From NCBI GenBank assembly GCA_001899085.1, contig MKVB01000001.1, forward strand, positions 1,394,653-1,435,699: 41,047 nt of DNA. Direction: 5' to 3'. The number at the start of each line of letters is the position of its first letter. Positions within the stretch are counted from its first letter, which is position 1. The notes beneath the pieces are model-generated. The model was not told the origin of the DNA. It saw nothing but the letters and a program-made list of their open reading frames with translations, and searched no databases. Of this stretch, positions 15,926 to 23,405 are shown one piece after another. The DNA comes from Devosia sp. 66-14 (GTDB lineage Bacteria; Pseudomonadota; Alphaproteobacteria; Rhizobiales; Devosiaceae). Made by a program: the position numbers and the translations under genes.

Positions 15926-16948
15926 ATGTTATCAGGCGGCATGATTTCGCCACAGCCCGGCGCCGGTCCAGTTTCGTCCGCCATCGCCATCAGCGTTGAC
16001 GCGCTCAGCGCGCGATATGGCGGCAACACCGTGCTCGACAACGTCACCCTCGAGATCCGTCGCGGCTCGAGCTTCGCCCTGCTCGGCCCCAACGGTGCGG
16101 GCAAGACGACGCTGCTCAACATCCTCTCGACGCTGCGCCGCCCCGATGGCGGCAGCGCCCGCGTCGCCGGCGCCGATGTGGTGCGCCAGCAGACGGCGGC
16201 CCGCCGCTCGCTCGGCGTGGTGTTCCAGGATTCGAGCCTCGACGATCGGCTGACCGCCTGGGAGAACCTCGAGTTCCACGGCCTCGTCTACGGCATGGCG
16301 CCACGCCATCGACGCGAACGCAGCGAAACCGTGCTGGCGCTGGTCGAGCTCGAGGACTGGCGCGACGAGATCGTCCGCAGCTTTTCGGGCGGCATGCGGC
16401 GCCGGCTCGAGATTGCCCGCGCCCTGCTGCACGAACCGCAGATCCTGTTCCTCGACGAGCCGACGGCCGGGCTCGACGCCCAGACCCGGGTGCGCATCTG
16501 GCGCTACCTCGACGAGTTGCGGCGGACGCGCGAGCTGACGGTGCTGACCACCACGCACTATATCGAGGAGGTCGAGGGCGCCGACACGATCTGCATCATC
16601 GATCGCGGCAGGATCATCGCGGAGGGCTCGCCCGAGGCGCTGAAGGCCGAGCATGGCAGCCGCTGGCTGCACCTCACCCCGCGCGACGCGGCGGCGCTCG
16701 AGGCGATCCGGGCCGCGCGGCCCGATGCCCAGTTGCTCGGCGCGCATGGCCTCGCCCTGCCCGCCGATGACGGCGCCAGCACCGATGCTTTCCTCACCGC
16801 GTTCCGCGACCGGCTCACCGAGGTGCGCTTCCAGGACCCGACGCTCGAAAGCGTGTTCCTGTCGCTCACTGGCCGCCAGCTGCGCGATCGCGCCGATGAC
16901 CGGCGCAATGCCGACAAGGCCGCCGGCCGTCGCGGAGGGCGGCGATGA
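15926..16948 (+). CDS. ABC-2-type exporter ATP-binding subunit
   Basis: This 340-residue ATPase is of the DrrA/CcmA branch. LLGPNGAGKTTLLNIL is the Walker A loop (about 51-66), VVFQDSSLDDRLTAWEN carries the Q-loop, SFSGGMRRRLEIARALL is the signature motif, ILFLDEPTAGLD is Walker B, and TTHYIEE holds the switch His. A C-terminal domain of about 90 residues ends in LESVFLSLTGRQLRD, typical of this group. It overlaps the permease gene by four bases. ABC exporters of this type are repeatedly found beside PQQ-dependent alcohol dehydrogenases, as in pseudomonads, and a quinoprotein gene lies 2.5 kb downstream. The start could also be ATG 15941. Confidence 0.87.
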   Translation: MLSGGMISPQPGAGPVSSAIAISVDALSARYGGNTVLDNVTLEIRRGSSFALLGPNGAGKTTLLNILSTLRRPDGGSARVAGADVVRQQTAARRSLGVVFQDSSLDDRLTAWENLEFHGLVYGMAPRHRRERSETVLALVELEDWRDEIVRSFSGGMRRRLEIARALLHEPQILFLDEPTAGLDAQTRVRIWRYLDELRRTRELTVLTTTHYIEEVEGADTICIIDRGRIIAEGSPEALKAEHGSRWLHLTPRDAAALEAIRAARPDAQLLGAHGLALPADDGASTDAFLTAFRDRLTEVRFQDPTLESVFLSLTGRQLRDRADDRRNADKAAGRRGGRR

Positions 16949-17757
16949 ACGGCGTCGTCATGGCGCTGCGCGGCCTTTACGGGGTCTGGCTGCGCGAAAT
17001 CACCCGCGCCACGCGCGATCGGGCGCAGCTCATCGGCGGCATCAGCCGGCCGCTGATCTGGCTGCTGATCCTCGGCGTCGGGCTCAACCCCTATTTCCGC
17101 GGCGAGGTCTATGGCGAAGTCCGCTTCGTCATCCCCTATACCTACCTGCAGTTCCTGTTCCCCGCCGTGATCGTCCTCAACATCATGTACACCTCGATCC
17201 AGTTCGCGGTGTCGGTGATCTGGGATCGGGAATTCGGGTTCCTGCGCGAAGTGCTGGTCTCGCCGATGCCGCGCTGGCTGATCCTCTTGGGCAAGGTTCT
17301 GGGCGGCGCCACGGTGGCGACGCTGCATGGCGCGCTGGTGCTGGTCCTCGCCCGTTTCGCCGACGTCACGCTGAGCCTCGACCAGGTGGCCGTGGCGCTG
17401 GCGCTGATGTTCGTCCTGGCCTTCGGGCTCACCAGCTTCGGGGTGATCCTCGCCGCCCGGGTCCGCAGCTTCGAGGGGTTCGGCGTGTTCTCCAACACGG
17501 TGATCCTGCCGCTCTATTTCACCTCGTCCTCGATCTTTCCGCTCGATCCGGCGCTGACCCGCGCCCAGCAGGCGGTGACCTATCCCGAGTGGCTGGTGTT
17601 CCTGGTGCAGATCAACCCCATCACCTACGCGGTCGATGCGTTGCGCGGCGTGCTGATCAACTTCAACCAGTTCACCCCGGGCTGGGGCATCGGGGTCATC
17701 GTCGGCATGGCGGTGCTGTTCTTCGTCGTCGCCATCATCGATTTCGCGCGCCAATGA
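16945..17757 (+). CDS. ABC-2-type permease subunit
   Basis: This 270-residue membrane protein has about six transmembrane helices and the ABC-2 permease pattern: an N-terminal amphipathic start (GVWLREITRATRDRAQLIGG), the coupling segment VIWDREFGFLREVLVSPMPR, and a late QINPITYAVDALRG motif. It partners the ATPase encoded immediately upstream, with a 4-base overlap. The downstream binding-protein-like gene also overlaps by four bases, so all three are translated together. Direction is probably outward, judged from the ABC-2 family. The cargo is unknown; a toxic aldehyde or acid product of the quinoprotein, or a cofactor-related compound, is conceivable. Confidence 0.85.
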   Translation: MNGVVMALRGLYGVWLREITRATRDRAQLIGGISRPLIWLLILGVGLNPYFRGEVYGEVRFVIPYTYLQFLFPAVIVLNIMYTSIQFAVSVIWDREFGFLREVLVSPMPRWLILLGKVLGGATVATLHGALVLVLARFADVTLSLDQVAVALALMFVLAFGLTSFGVILAARVRSFEGFGVFSNTVILPLYFTSSSIFPLDPALTRAQQAVTYPEWLVFLVQINPITYAVDALRGVLINFNQFTPGWGIGVIVGMAVLFFVVAIIDFARQ

Positions 17758-18563
17758 GCGCCGTCCGAAATCGCTGGATCCGGCCGGCGGTCAACCTGCT
17801 GATCGTCGTGCTGACGCTGACCGCACTCAGCTACCTGCCGCCCGATACCTCGCTTGCCGATCGGCAGAAGAGCGGCGTTTTGAAGCTCTGCGTGCCGCCC
17901 AGCTACCCGCCGCTGGTCACCGCCGATGCGCAGCAGCCCGGCTTCGACATCGAGCTCACGGCAAAGCTCGCCGAGCGCCTCGGGTTGCGGCTCAACGTCA
18001 ACAGGCTGAGTTCGATCGGCACCGATTTCAATCCGCGCAACTGGTCGCTGACCCGCGGCCAGTGCGACATCATCGCGGGCGGCGTCGCCGACACCGTGCA
18101 GACCCGCAGCTTCCTCGAAACCATTCCCACCCCGATCGAAACCGGCTGGGTGGCGCTGTCGAATACGGGACAGCTTCCCGCCGCGGGCGGCTCGGTCGTG
18201 GTGCTGCCCGGCACCAGCGGCCTCGACCGGCTGCAGCTGTCGGGCTGGCTGCGCCGGCAATCGCTGCAGGTGATTCCCGCGCGGTCGCCGCAGCAATTCG
18301 TCGACGTGCTGGCGAGCGGCCGCGCCGCAGCCGGCATCACCGAGCGCTTCCTCACCGCCGGCATGGCCCTGCCCCCCGGCAGCCGAACGTTCTGGCTGCC
18401 CGACGCACAGTTCTCGCGTTTTCGCATGGCGCTGGGGCTGTGGAAGGGCGACCAGACGCTGAAGCGTGCCCTGCTCTCGGCCTTGCAGGCGACCGAGGCG
18501 GCCGGCGAGCTCGAGGCGCTGGAATCGCGCTATCATGTTGAAACCATTGGAAAAGCGCCGTAA
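17754..18563 (+). CDS. Periplasmic solute-binding-like protein of the quinoprotein module
   Basis: This 269-residue protein has an N-terminal hydrophobic segment (about 10-28) acting as signal or anchor, followed by a family-3 solute-binding fold: GVLKLCVPPSYPPLVTAD, PGFDIELTAKLAERLGLRLN and GQCDIIAGGVADT. Its start overlaps the permease stop (ATGA), which is unusual because ABC-2 exporters do not use binding proteins. In PQQ alcohol dehydrogenase clusters, binding-protein homologues such as MxaJ and XoxJ assist dehydrogenase maturation instead. I favour that kind of role here. The alternative is a sensor or chaperone for the exporter. It precedes the cytochrome c gene by 192 bases. Confidence 0.78.
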   Translation: MSAVRNRWIRPAVNLLIVVLTLTALSYLPPDTSLADRQKSGVLKLCVPPSYPPLVTADAQQPGFDIELTAKLAERLGLRLNVNRLSSIGTDFNPRNWSLTRGQCDIIAGGVADTVQTRSFLETIPTPIETGWVALSNTGQLPAAGGSVVVLPGTSGLDRLQLSGWLRRQSLQVIPARSPQQFVDVLASGRAAAGITERFLTAGMALPPGSRTFWLPDAQFSRFRMALGLWKGDQTLKRALLSALQATEAAGELEALESRYHVETIGKAP

Positions 18564-18755
18564 ACGCACGACGACGATTTTGGTTCCATCACTAAGTTTT
18601 GCTTCACTATGACGAAAGTCGCATGGGCAGCCGAACCGATTACGCATTTTGTGAGATTGAGTGATGGCCGCTGAAATGTCAGTTCCCATAGACGACGCGC
18701 AGAATGGGCTCCACTCGTCCCGTTCGGCGCGCCAGCCCATTCTCGGGAGTCGAAA

Positions 18756-19373
18756 ATGCCCCTAAAGATCACGCACCTCGCGATCGTCGCCCTGACGGCC
18801 GCGTTGTCCGGTGGCGTTGCCCATGCCGGCGGTTTTACCGCCGACCAGGCAGCTGCCGGCGAAACTGCCTACAACTCCAACTGCGCCCAGTGCCACGGCA
18901 AGCAGCTCGAAGGTCCCGACGCTCCAGGTCTAGCGGGCCCCGACGTGATGCAGAACTGGGCCACCGCCGGTGGATTGTACGATTTCATCCATGTGGCCAT
19001 GCCGCCCTCGGCGCCCGGCCAGCTCGGCGATGAAACCTATCTCAACATCATCGCCTACATCATGAAGTTCAACGGCGCCCAGCCGGGGGACGAACCCATG
19101 ACGGCCGATGCCGACAAGCTCGCCGCCATCTCGCTGCCCGAGGAAACCCAGGCCGGCGCTGCGGCAGCTGCCCCGGCGACGGAAACCGCACCCGCCGCCA
19201 CCACGGCCGAAGCTGCTCCGGCGGTCCCCCAGGCCTTCACCTGGGGTAAGCAGTTGCCCGGCGGCCCGACCCCCGGTGCAACGGCGGCTCCCGCCGCGAC
19301 CACTCCCGCAGTTCCGCAGGCCTTCACCTGGGGCAAGAAACTCCCCACCGTCGCCGCGCCTGCTGCCAACTGA
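18756..19373 (+). CDS. Periplasmic cytochrome c with a duplicated C-terminal motif
   Basis: This 205-residue protein has a signal peptide ending near VAHAG, and ATG 18756 follows CGGGAG. A single class-I cytochrome c domain (about 26-110) has the heme motif CAQCH (Cys43, Cys46, His47) and a likely axial Met82 in HVAMPPSAPG. From residue 130 it becomes a low-complexity Ala/Pro/Thr linker bearing two copies of AVPQAFTWGK-x-LP, at 156-168 and 185-197. It lies 42 bases before the quinoprotein gene and is very likely its electron acceptor, comparable to XoxG. The repeated motif could be a docking peptide for the dehydrogenase or another partner; I know of no described function. Confidence 0.87.
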   Translation: MPLKITHLAIVALTAALSGGVAHAGGFTADQAAAGETAYNSNCAQCHGKQLEGPDAPGLAGPDVMQNWATAGGLYDFIHVAMPPSAPGQLGDETYLNIIAYIMKFNGAQPGDEPMTADADKLAAISLPEETQAGAAAAAPATETAPAATTAEAAPAVPQAFTWGKQLPGGPTPGATAAPAATTPAVPQAFTWGKKLPTVAAPAAN

Positions 19374-19404
19374 GTTATCTGGCGCACTGATGTGTGCCGC
19401 TTTT

Positions 19405-19410
19405 AGGAGG
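19405..19410 (+). promoter_or_regulatory. Consensus ribosome binding site of the quinoprotein gene
   Basis: AGGAGG sits five bases before ATG 19416. It is the closest match to the anti-Shine-Dalgarno sequence among the starts I examined in the window and suggests high expression of the dehydrogenase. Confidence 0.65.
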
Positions 19411-19415
19411 TCTCG

Positions 19416-21257
19416 ATGAAAATCGAACTTTTGAAGTCCGTGATGGTCACCACGACCGCGCTGGCGTTGTTTGCCGGCCCTGCTTTCGCACAGAATGCGA
19501 CCACGCCCGCTGCGACCGCGCCTGCCGCGACGGCGCCGGCTGCCGATGCGGCGGCGGCGACGCCCGCCCCCGAGGCGACCAAGAACTACGTCCCGGTCAC
19601 GGACGATATGCTGGCCAATCCGCCCAAGGAAGAGTGGTTGATGTTCCGCGGGAACTACAACAACCAGGGCTACAGCCAGCTCGACCTGATCAACAAGGAT
19701 ACCGTTGGCAAGCTGCAGCTCGCCTGGGCTTGGCCGATGGCCGAGGCCGGCATCCAGGAAACCGCGCCGCTGGTGCATGACGGCGTCATGTTCCTGCAGA
19801 CCAACAACAACATCGTCGAGGCGCTCAACGCCAAGACCGGCGACCTGATCTGGCAGTACCGCCCGACGCTCGCCGAGCTGCCCGCGTCCTGGAGCTACCA
19901 GATCAACCAGGCGCGCCGGCAGAAGAACTCGATCGCCCTCTATGAGGACAAGGTCATCCTCACCACCGTCGACGCACGCATCGTCGTGCTCAATGCCAAG
20001 GACGGCAAGCCGGTGTGGGAGAAGCAGGTCCTCGATACCCAGAAGGGCTACAGCTACACCGTCGGCCCGCTGATCGCCGACGGCAAGATCATCTCCGCCA
20101 TCTCCGGTTGCTCGATCGCCGGCACCGCCGGCGGTTGCTACATCATGGCGCACGACGTCAACACCGGTGAGGAGCTGTGGCGCTTCAACACCATCGACGA
20201 CCCCGAGAACCCCAAGCAGGGCGAGAGCTGGGGCGACGTGCCGCCGGAAAACCGCTGGGGCGGCACGCCCTGGACGACCGGCGCCTATGACCCGGCCACC
20301 AAGACGACCTTCTGGGGCATCGGCATGCCCGGCCCCTATTCCGAGCTGATCCGCGGCTCGGGCGAGGGCAGCGTGCTCTACACCAACTCGACGCTCGCCA
20401 TCGACGTCGAGACCGGCAAGCTCAAGTGGTACTACCAGCACCTGCCGCGCGATAACTGGGATCTCGACAGCCCGTTCGAGCGCATCCTGGTCGACCAGGA
20501 TGTCGACGGCAAGACGCAGCACCTGCTGATCACCGCCGCCGGCAAGAACGGCATCGTCTTCGCCCTCGATCGCGATACCGGCAAGTATCTGTGGCACAAG
20601 GACACCGTGAAGCAGAACGTGGTGACCGGCGTCGATGCCGACGGCACCGTGCAGATCAACACCGACCTCATCTCCAAGGCGGTCGGCGAAGAGCACCTGG
20701 TCTGCGCCTCGGTTTCGGGTGGCAAGCTCTGGATGACCGGCTCCTACAGCCCGCTCACCAAGGCCTATTACGTGCCGCTGACCGAAGCCTGCAACACCGT
20801 GGCCCCGACCCAGGTCGAGTTCACCGCCGGTAACGCGGTGGGCGCGGTCAAGTTCGGCCCGCGCGTGCTGCCCGAGGGCATCACCGATGCCGGCCTCCTC
20901 GACGCGGTCGACATCAACCCCACCCAGGGCGACCACAAGTGGCAGTATCGCAGCCGTCCGTCGATGACCTCGTCGGTGCTGGCCACCGCCGGCGGCCTGG
21001 TGTTCGGCGGTGACGCCGCGCGCAACATCAACGCCTGGGATCAGGAGACCGGCAAGGTCGTCTGGTCGCAGCGTCTGAACGCCCCGATCGGTGGCTATCC
21101 GTCGACCTACGAGATCGACGGCGAGCAGTACCTCGTGGTGCCGACCGGCTACTCGAACGCCGCCAGCTCGATCTCCTCGGCCTTCCCGGAGATCCCGCTG
21201 CCGACCGGCTCGGGCAACTCGATCTTCGTCTTCAAGCTGCCCAAGTCTGCCAGCTAA
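19416..21257 (+). CDS. PQQ-type quinoprotein alcohol dehydrogenase
   Basis: This 613-residue periplasmic beta-propeller starts at ATG 19416, five bases after a consensus AGGAGG. The signal peptide ends at AFAQ (26), and an Ala/Pro/Thr linker (27-56) precedes the propeller. Repeated blade motifs such as NAKTGDLIWQY, DVNTGEELWRF and DRDTGKYLWH mark the quinoprotein fold. The segment DNWDLDSPFERILVD aligns with the catalytic Asp region. Asp349 would be the catalytic base, and Asp351 makes the D-x-D pattern linked to lanthanide binding. Cys232 and Cys241 flank a Gly-rich turn rather than forming the adjacent disulfide of methanol dehydrogenases. The likely reaction is oxidation of a secondary or primary alcohol, passing electrons to the upstream cytochrome. 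Confidence 0.87.
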   Translation: MKIELLKSVMVTTTALALFAGPAFAQNATTPAATAPAATAPAADAAAATPAPEATKNYVPVTDDMLANPPKEEWLMFRGNYNNQGYSQLDLINKDTVGKLQLAWAWPMAEAGIQETAPLVHDGVMFLQTNNNIVEALNAKTGDLIWQYRPTLAELPASWSYQINQARRQKNSIALYEDKVILTTVDARIVVLNAKDGKPVWEKQVLDTQKGYSYTVGPLIADGKIISAISGCSIAGTAGGCYIMAHDVNTGEELWRFNTIDDPENPKQGESWGDVPPENRWGGTPWTTGAYDPATKTTFWGIGMPGPYSELIRGSGEGSVLYTNSTLAIDVETGKLKWYYQHLPRDNWDLDSPFERILVDQDVDGKTQHLLITAAGKNGIVFALDRDTGKYLWHKDTVKQNVVTGVDADGTVQINTDLISKAVGEEHLVCASVSGGKLWMTGSYSPLTKAYYVPLTEACNTVAPTQVEFTAGNAVGAVKFGPRVLPEGITDAGLLDAVDINPTQGDHKWQYRSRPSMTSSVLATAGGLVFGGDAARNINAWDQETGKVVWSQRLNAPIGGYPSTYEIDGEQYLVVPTGYSNAASSISSAFPEIPLPTGSGNSIFVFKLPKSAS

Positions 21258-21305
21258 AGAGTCGGCCAGCTAAAAGCCGGCCGGATGTTCTGATCGGAAC
21301 GAGTG

Positions 21306-21335
21306 GGAAAGGGGCCGTCGGCCCCTTTCCTTATT
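21306..21335 (+). terminator. Hairpin between the quinoprotein and second binding-protein genes
   Basis: GGAAAGGGGCC and GGCCCCTTTCC form a perfect 11-bp stem with a GTC loop, followed by TTATT. It lies about 50 bases after the dehydrogenase stop and just before the ribosome site of the next gene, so it may reduce read-through to the accessory gene or stabilise the upstream mRNA. Confidence 0.65.
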
Positions 21336-21346
21336 AGGAGACCACC

Positions 21347-22171
21347 ATGCTGCTGAAATTGCTTGCCCCGGCGCTGCTGCTGTTTTCGACCGGCGTCGCC
21401 CTGGCCCAGACCTCGGGCGTGCCGCCCGAAGAGTTCAACAATACCCGTCGGCAGGCCGGCGACTCGATCCAGGTCTGTTTCGACCGCACCAGCCTCGGCC
21501 GCCCGTTCGACGAAGCGGTCGCCAAGGCGCTGGGCGATGCGCTGTTTCTCGAGGTCAAGATCATGGAAGGCTTCGGCGGCTTTCCCCTCACCGGCGACGG
21601 CTTCATGGACGAACTCAACCTCGCCATGAACAATGACTGCGACATGTTCATGGGCGTGTCGGTGTCGCCCAATACGCCGCTCTCGGACAGCTTCTCGATC
21701 ACCCGCCCCTACGCCACCATTCCGTTCGTGCTGGCGGTCAAGAACCCCGACTGGAAGCGCCTCGGCGACATCCCCAAGGATCAGCGGCTGGGCACCGCCA
21801 TCGCCAGCATGGGCGAGATGAACTACATCACCTGGGCCCAGCAGCGCAGCAAGCCGGACCGCTGGGTGCGGCTGCCCTATGCCGACCCCGAGCTGATGGC
21901 GACGCGCGTGCTCGACGGCACCATCGCCGGCATGATCCTGTGGCAGCCGGTGCTGGCGCGCCTCCAGGCGGAGCGCCCCGAGGCGGCTGCCCTTCACATC
22001 ATCGCCAACGATCCGATCCCCGACTCCGAAACCCGCGTCGGCGCGCTGGTCTCGAGCCGCAACGGCTTCCTCAGGAGCCAGATCGACCAGGCCATCGACG
22101 CCCTCGTCGCCGACGGCACCATCGACGGGTTGCTCAAGCAGTTCGGCTATGAAGGCCACGCCGGGGAATAG
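21347..22171 (+). CDS. MoxJ/XoxJ-like solute-binding protein
   Basis: This 274-residue exported protein has a signal peptide ending at ALAQ (about 21), and ATG 21347 follows AGGAGA. The mature fold is that of family-3 solute-binding proteins: SIQVCFDRTSLGRPFDEAVA, then NNDCDMFMGVSVS and PYATIPFVLAVKNP. The position directly after a cytochrome c and a quinoprotein gene matches the G-F-J order of XoxG/XoxF/XoxJ systems, in which J-type proteins help activate the dehydrogenase. It is only distantly similar to the other binding-like protein in this module (17754-18563), so the operon carries two such accessory proteins. A true transport role cannot be excluded. Confidence 0.8.
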   Translation: MLLKLLAPALLLFSTGVALAQTSGVPPEEFNNTRRQAGDSIQVCFDRTSLGRPFDEAVAKALGDALFLEVKIMEGFGGFPLTGDGFMDELNLAMNNDCDMFMGVSVSPNTPLSDSFSITRPYATIPFVLAVKNPDWKRLGDIPKDQRLGTAIASMGEMNYITWAQQRSKPDRWVRLPYADPELMATRVLDGTIAGMILWQPVLARLQAERPEAAALHIIANDPIPDSETRVGALVSSRNGFLRSQIDQAIDALVADGTIDGLLKQFGYEGHAGE

Positions 22172-22195
22172 CCCAAGTGCACCAGCCTCTCCGTA

Positions 22196-22222
22196 ATCCT
22201 CCCCCGCGTGGCGGGGGAGGAT
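22196..22222. repeat. Palindromic repeat, copy 1 (27 bp)
   Basis: Perfect 12-bp arms (ATCCTCCCCCGC / GCGGGGGAGGAT) around GTG form a strong hairpin between convergent genes. A 25-base stretch recurs at 40932. It may double as a bidirectional terminator for the quinoprotein module and the leftward membrane-protein gene. Confidence 0.7.
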
Positions 22223-22244
22223 TTGCGGCACCGCCCGTGCCCTC

Positions 22245-22859
22245 CTAAACCCTGCCGATAAAACTCAGGTACGGCAGCGCCATGCTGCCCAGCGCCGGCA
22301 CCAGCCCGGCCACCACTGCGGCGGTGACCGCGGCGAGGCCGAGCGCCTGGTAGCGCGGCAGCCGCCGTCCCTGCTCCGGCCATACTGCCTGCCAGATGCC
22401 TCCGGCGGTCAGCCCCGGGACCGGCAGCAGGTTCAGCAGCACCGATCCGGCGGCGACCAGCTGGAACTGGCCGATCACGTAAAGCACCACATAGGCCCCG
22501 CTCTGCGGCAGCAGCAGCGCCAGCGGCCGCAGCAGGTCTGCGGCCGGCACCAGCAGGGCCGTCAGCGCAAGCCCGCCCAGCACCACCGCCACGACGCCCC
22601 ATCGGCCGAGCCGGTTGCTTCCTGCCTCGTAGCGCAGCGGGCGGGCCCAGCCCATGGCGAACAGCACGCCCACCGCCAGCCCCCAGGGCGACAGCTGCGC
22701 GAACGGATTGGCCGACAACCTGCCATCGAACTCCGGCCGCCGATCGCCCAGCAGCCGCGCCAGCCCAGCCAGCAGCACGCCATGCAGCCAGGCGAACAGG
22801 ATGACCGCGCCGATCCGCGATACGATGTCACTCATGCTGAGGTCGCGCAGCAGCGTCAT
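22245..22859 (-). CDS. Site-2-protease-like membrane protein lacking catalytic residues
   Basis: This 204-residue protein has about five to six membrane helices; I start it at ATG 22859 behind GAGAG. The layout follows the small bacterial S2P/M50 proteases: a helix with LHGVLLAGLARLLGD, then RLSANPFAQLSPWG, FAMGWARPLRYE and LLNLLPVPGLTAGG. These match the family blocks HExxH...LGD, GRLTLNP, GWAKPVPVN and NLLPIPPLDGG. However, HExxH reads HGVLL, and the zinc-binding Asp of LDG is replaced by Thr or Ala. Two of the three zinc ligands and the catalytic Glu are gone, so it should not be an active protease. Its role is unknown; it neighbours polysaccharide genes. Confidence 0.7.
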   Translation of the reverse strand: MTLLRDLSMSDIVSRIGAVILFAWLHGVLLAGLARLLGDRRPEFDGRLSANPFAQLSPWGLAVGVLFAMGWARPLRYEAGSNRLGRWGVVAVVLGGLALTALLVPAADLLRPLALLLPQSGAYVVLYVIGQFQLVAAGSVLLNLLPVPGLTAGGIWQAVWPEQGRRLPRYQALGLAAVTAAVVAGLVPALGSMALPYLSFIGRV

Positions 22860-22909
22860 GGTTCTCTCGATCTGCACGGGCCGGCAGGCGTGCGCTTGTT
22901 CACGCCTTT

Positions 22910-23009
22910 TGGAGCATTTCACCGCTTCTCTGAATCGGTGCAATGCTCCAACTCTTCGATTTGGTCGCGCTTTCGAACCGGAAAAGCCTGCAACTTTTCC
23001 CGAAAGCGC
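22910..23009. repeat. Composite palindromic repeat (two hairpins)
   Basis: The first hairpin has arms TGGAGCATT (22910-22918) and AATGCTCCA (22942-22950) with inner CACCG/CGGTG. The second nests GCGCTTTCG/CGAAAGCGC (22967-22975 and 23001-23009) around GGAAAAG/CTTTTCC (22980-22986 and 22994-23000). The sequence resembles repeats common between genes in Rhizobiales. It fills the gap between the S2P-like and VanZ-like genes. Confidence 0.65.
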
Positions 23010-23033
23010 TCCAGCAGAACCGGCGTGGTTGGC

Positions 23034-23387
23034 TCACGCCGTTCGCTTCGCCGCAATCCGCCGCCACAGCCGCTCTACCACCACCCCCACCGCAATGCCC
23101 AGCCCGCCGCCGGCGAGTTTGACCACCAGGTCGAACACCCGCCCGTGGCGCGACACCGAGACCAGTTGCAGCGCTTCGAGCGCGATGGCGGCGCCCAGCA
23201 CCACAGCGAGGATCAGCCACAGATGTCGTGGATAGGCCAGCGCGAAGCAGAGGCCCACCGCCGCAAAGGCGAGGAAGCGCTCGATATTGGGCGAGGCGCC
23301 GGTATTGGGCCGGAAGCCGATCGGCGCCAGGGTGACGAAGGCGATAGCAGCCAGCAGCAGCCAGGCAAGCACGGGTAACAGGCGCAT
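23034..23387 (-). CDS. VanZ-like membrane protein
   Basis: This 117-residue protein has four predicted transmembrane helices. Its VanZ-family features are the N-terminal FVTLAPIGFRP segment, an ALAYPRHLWL loop, and EALQLVSVSRHGRVFDLVVK followed by the Gly-rich last helix. VanZ was named for a teicoplanin-resistance accessory protein, but most relatives are uncharacterised small membrane proteins often found near cell-surface polysaccharide genes. Its stop-to-start distance from the upstream glycosylphosphotransferase gene is about 20 bases, so the two are probably co-transcribed. A resistance role should not be assumed. Confidence 0.8.
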   Translation of the reverse strand: MRLLPVLAWLLLAAIAFVTLAPIGFRPNTGASPNIERFLAFAAVGLCFALAYPRHLWLILAVVLGAAIALEALQLVSVSRHGRVFDLVVKLAGGGLGIAVGVVVERLWRRIAAKRTA

Positions 23388-23405
23388 CGGCGGCAGGGCT
23401 CCGGA

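Noticed and set aside
18930-20936. Long open frame of about 668 codons on the minus strand across the cytochrome and quinoprotein genes
   Set aside because: It is antisense to clearly functional genes, rich in His, Arg, Gly and Val as expected from reversed GC-rich codons, and matches no family.
19416-21257. Naming the quinoprotein xoxF or mxaF
   Set aside because: The adjacent-Cys disulfide region and WDYDG/WDYAG segment of methanol dehydrogenases are not present; only the D-x-D position and neighbouring genes are similar.
23034-23387. Reading the VanZ-like gene as glycopeptide resistance
   Set aside because: No van genes are near, and the family is widespread with unrelated roles; context is polysaccharide synthesis.
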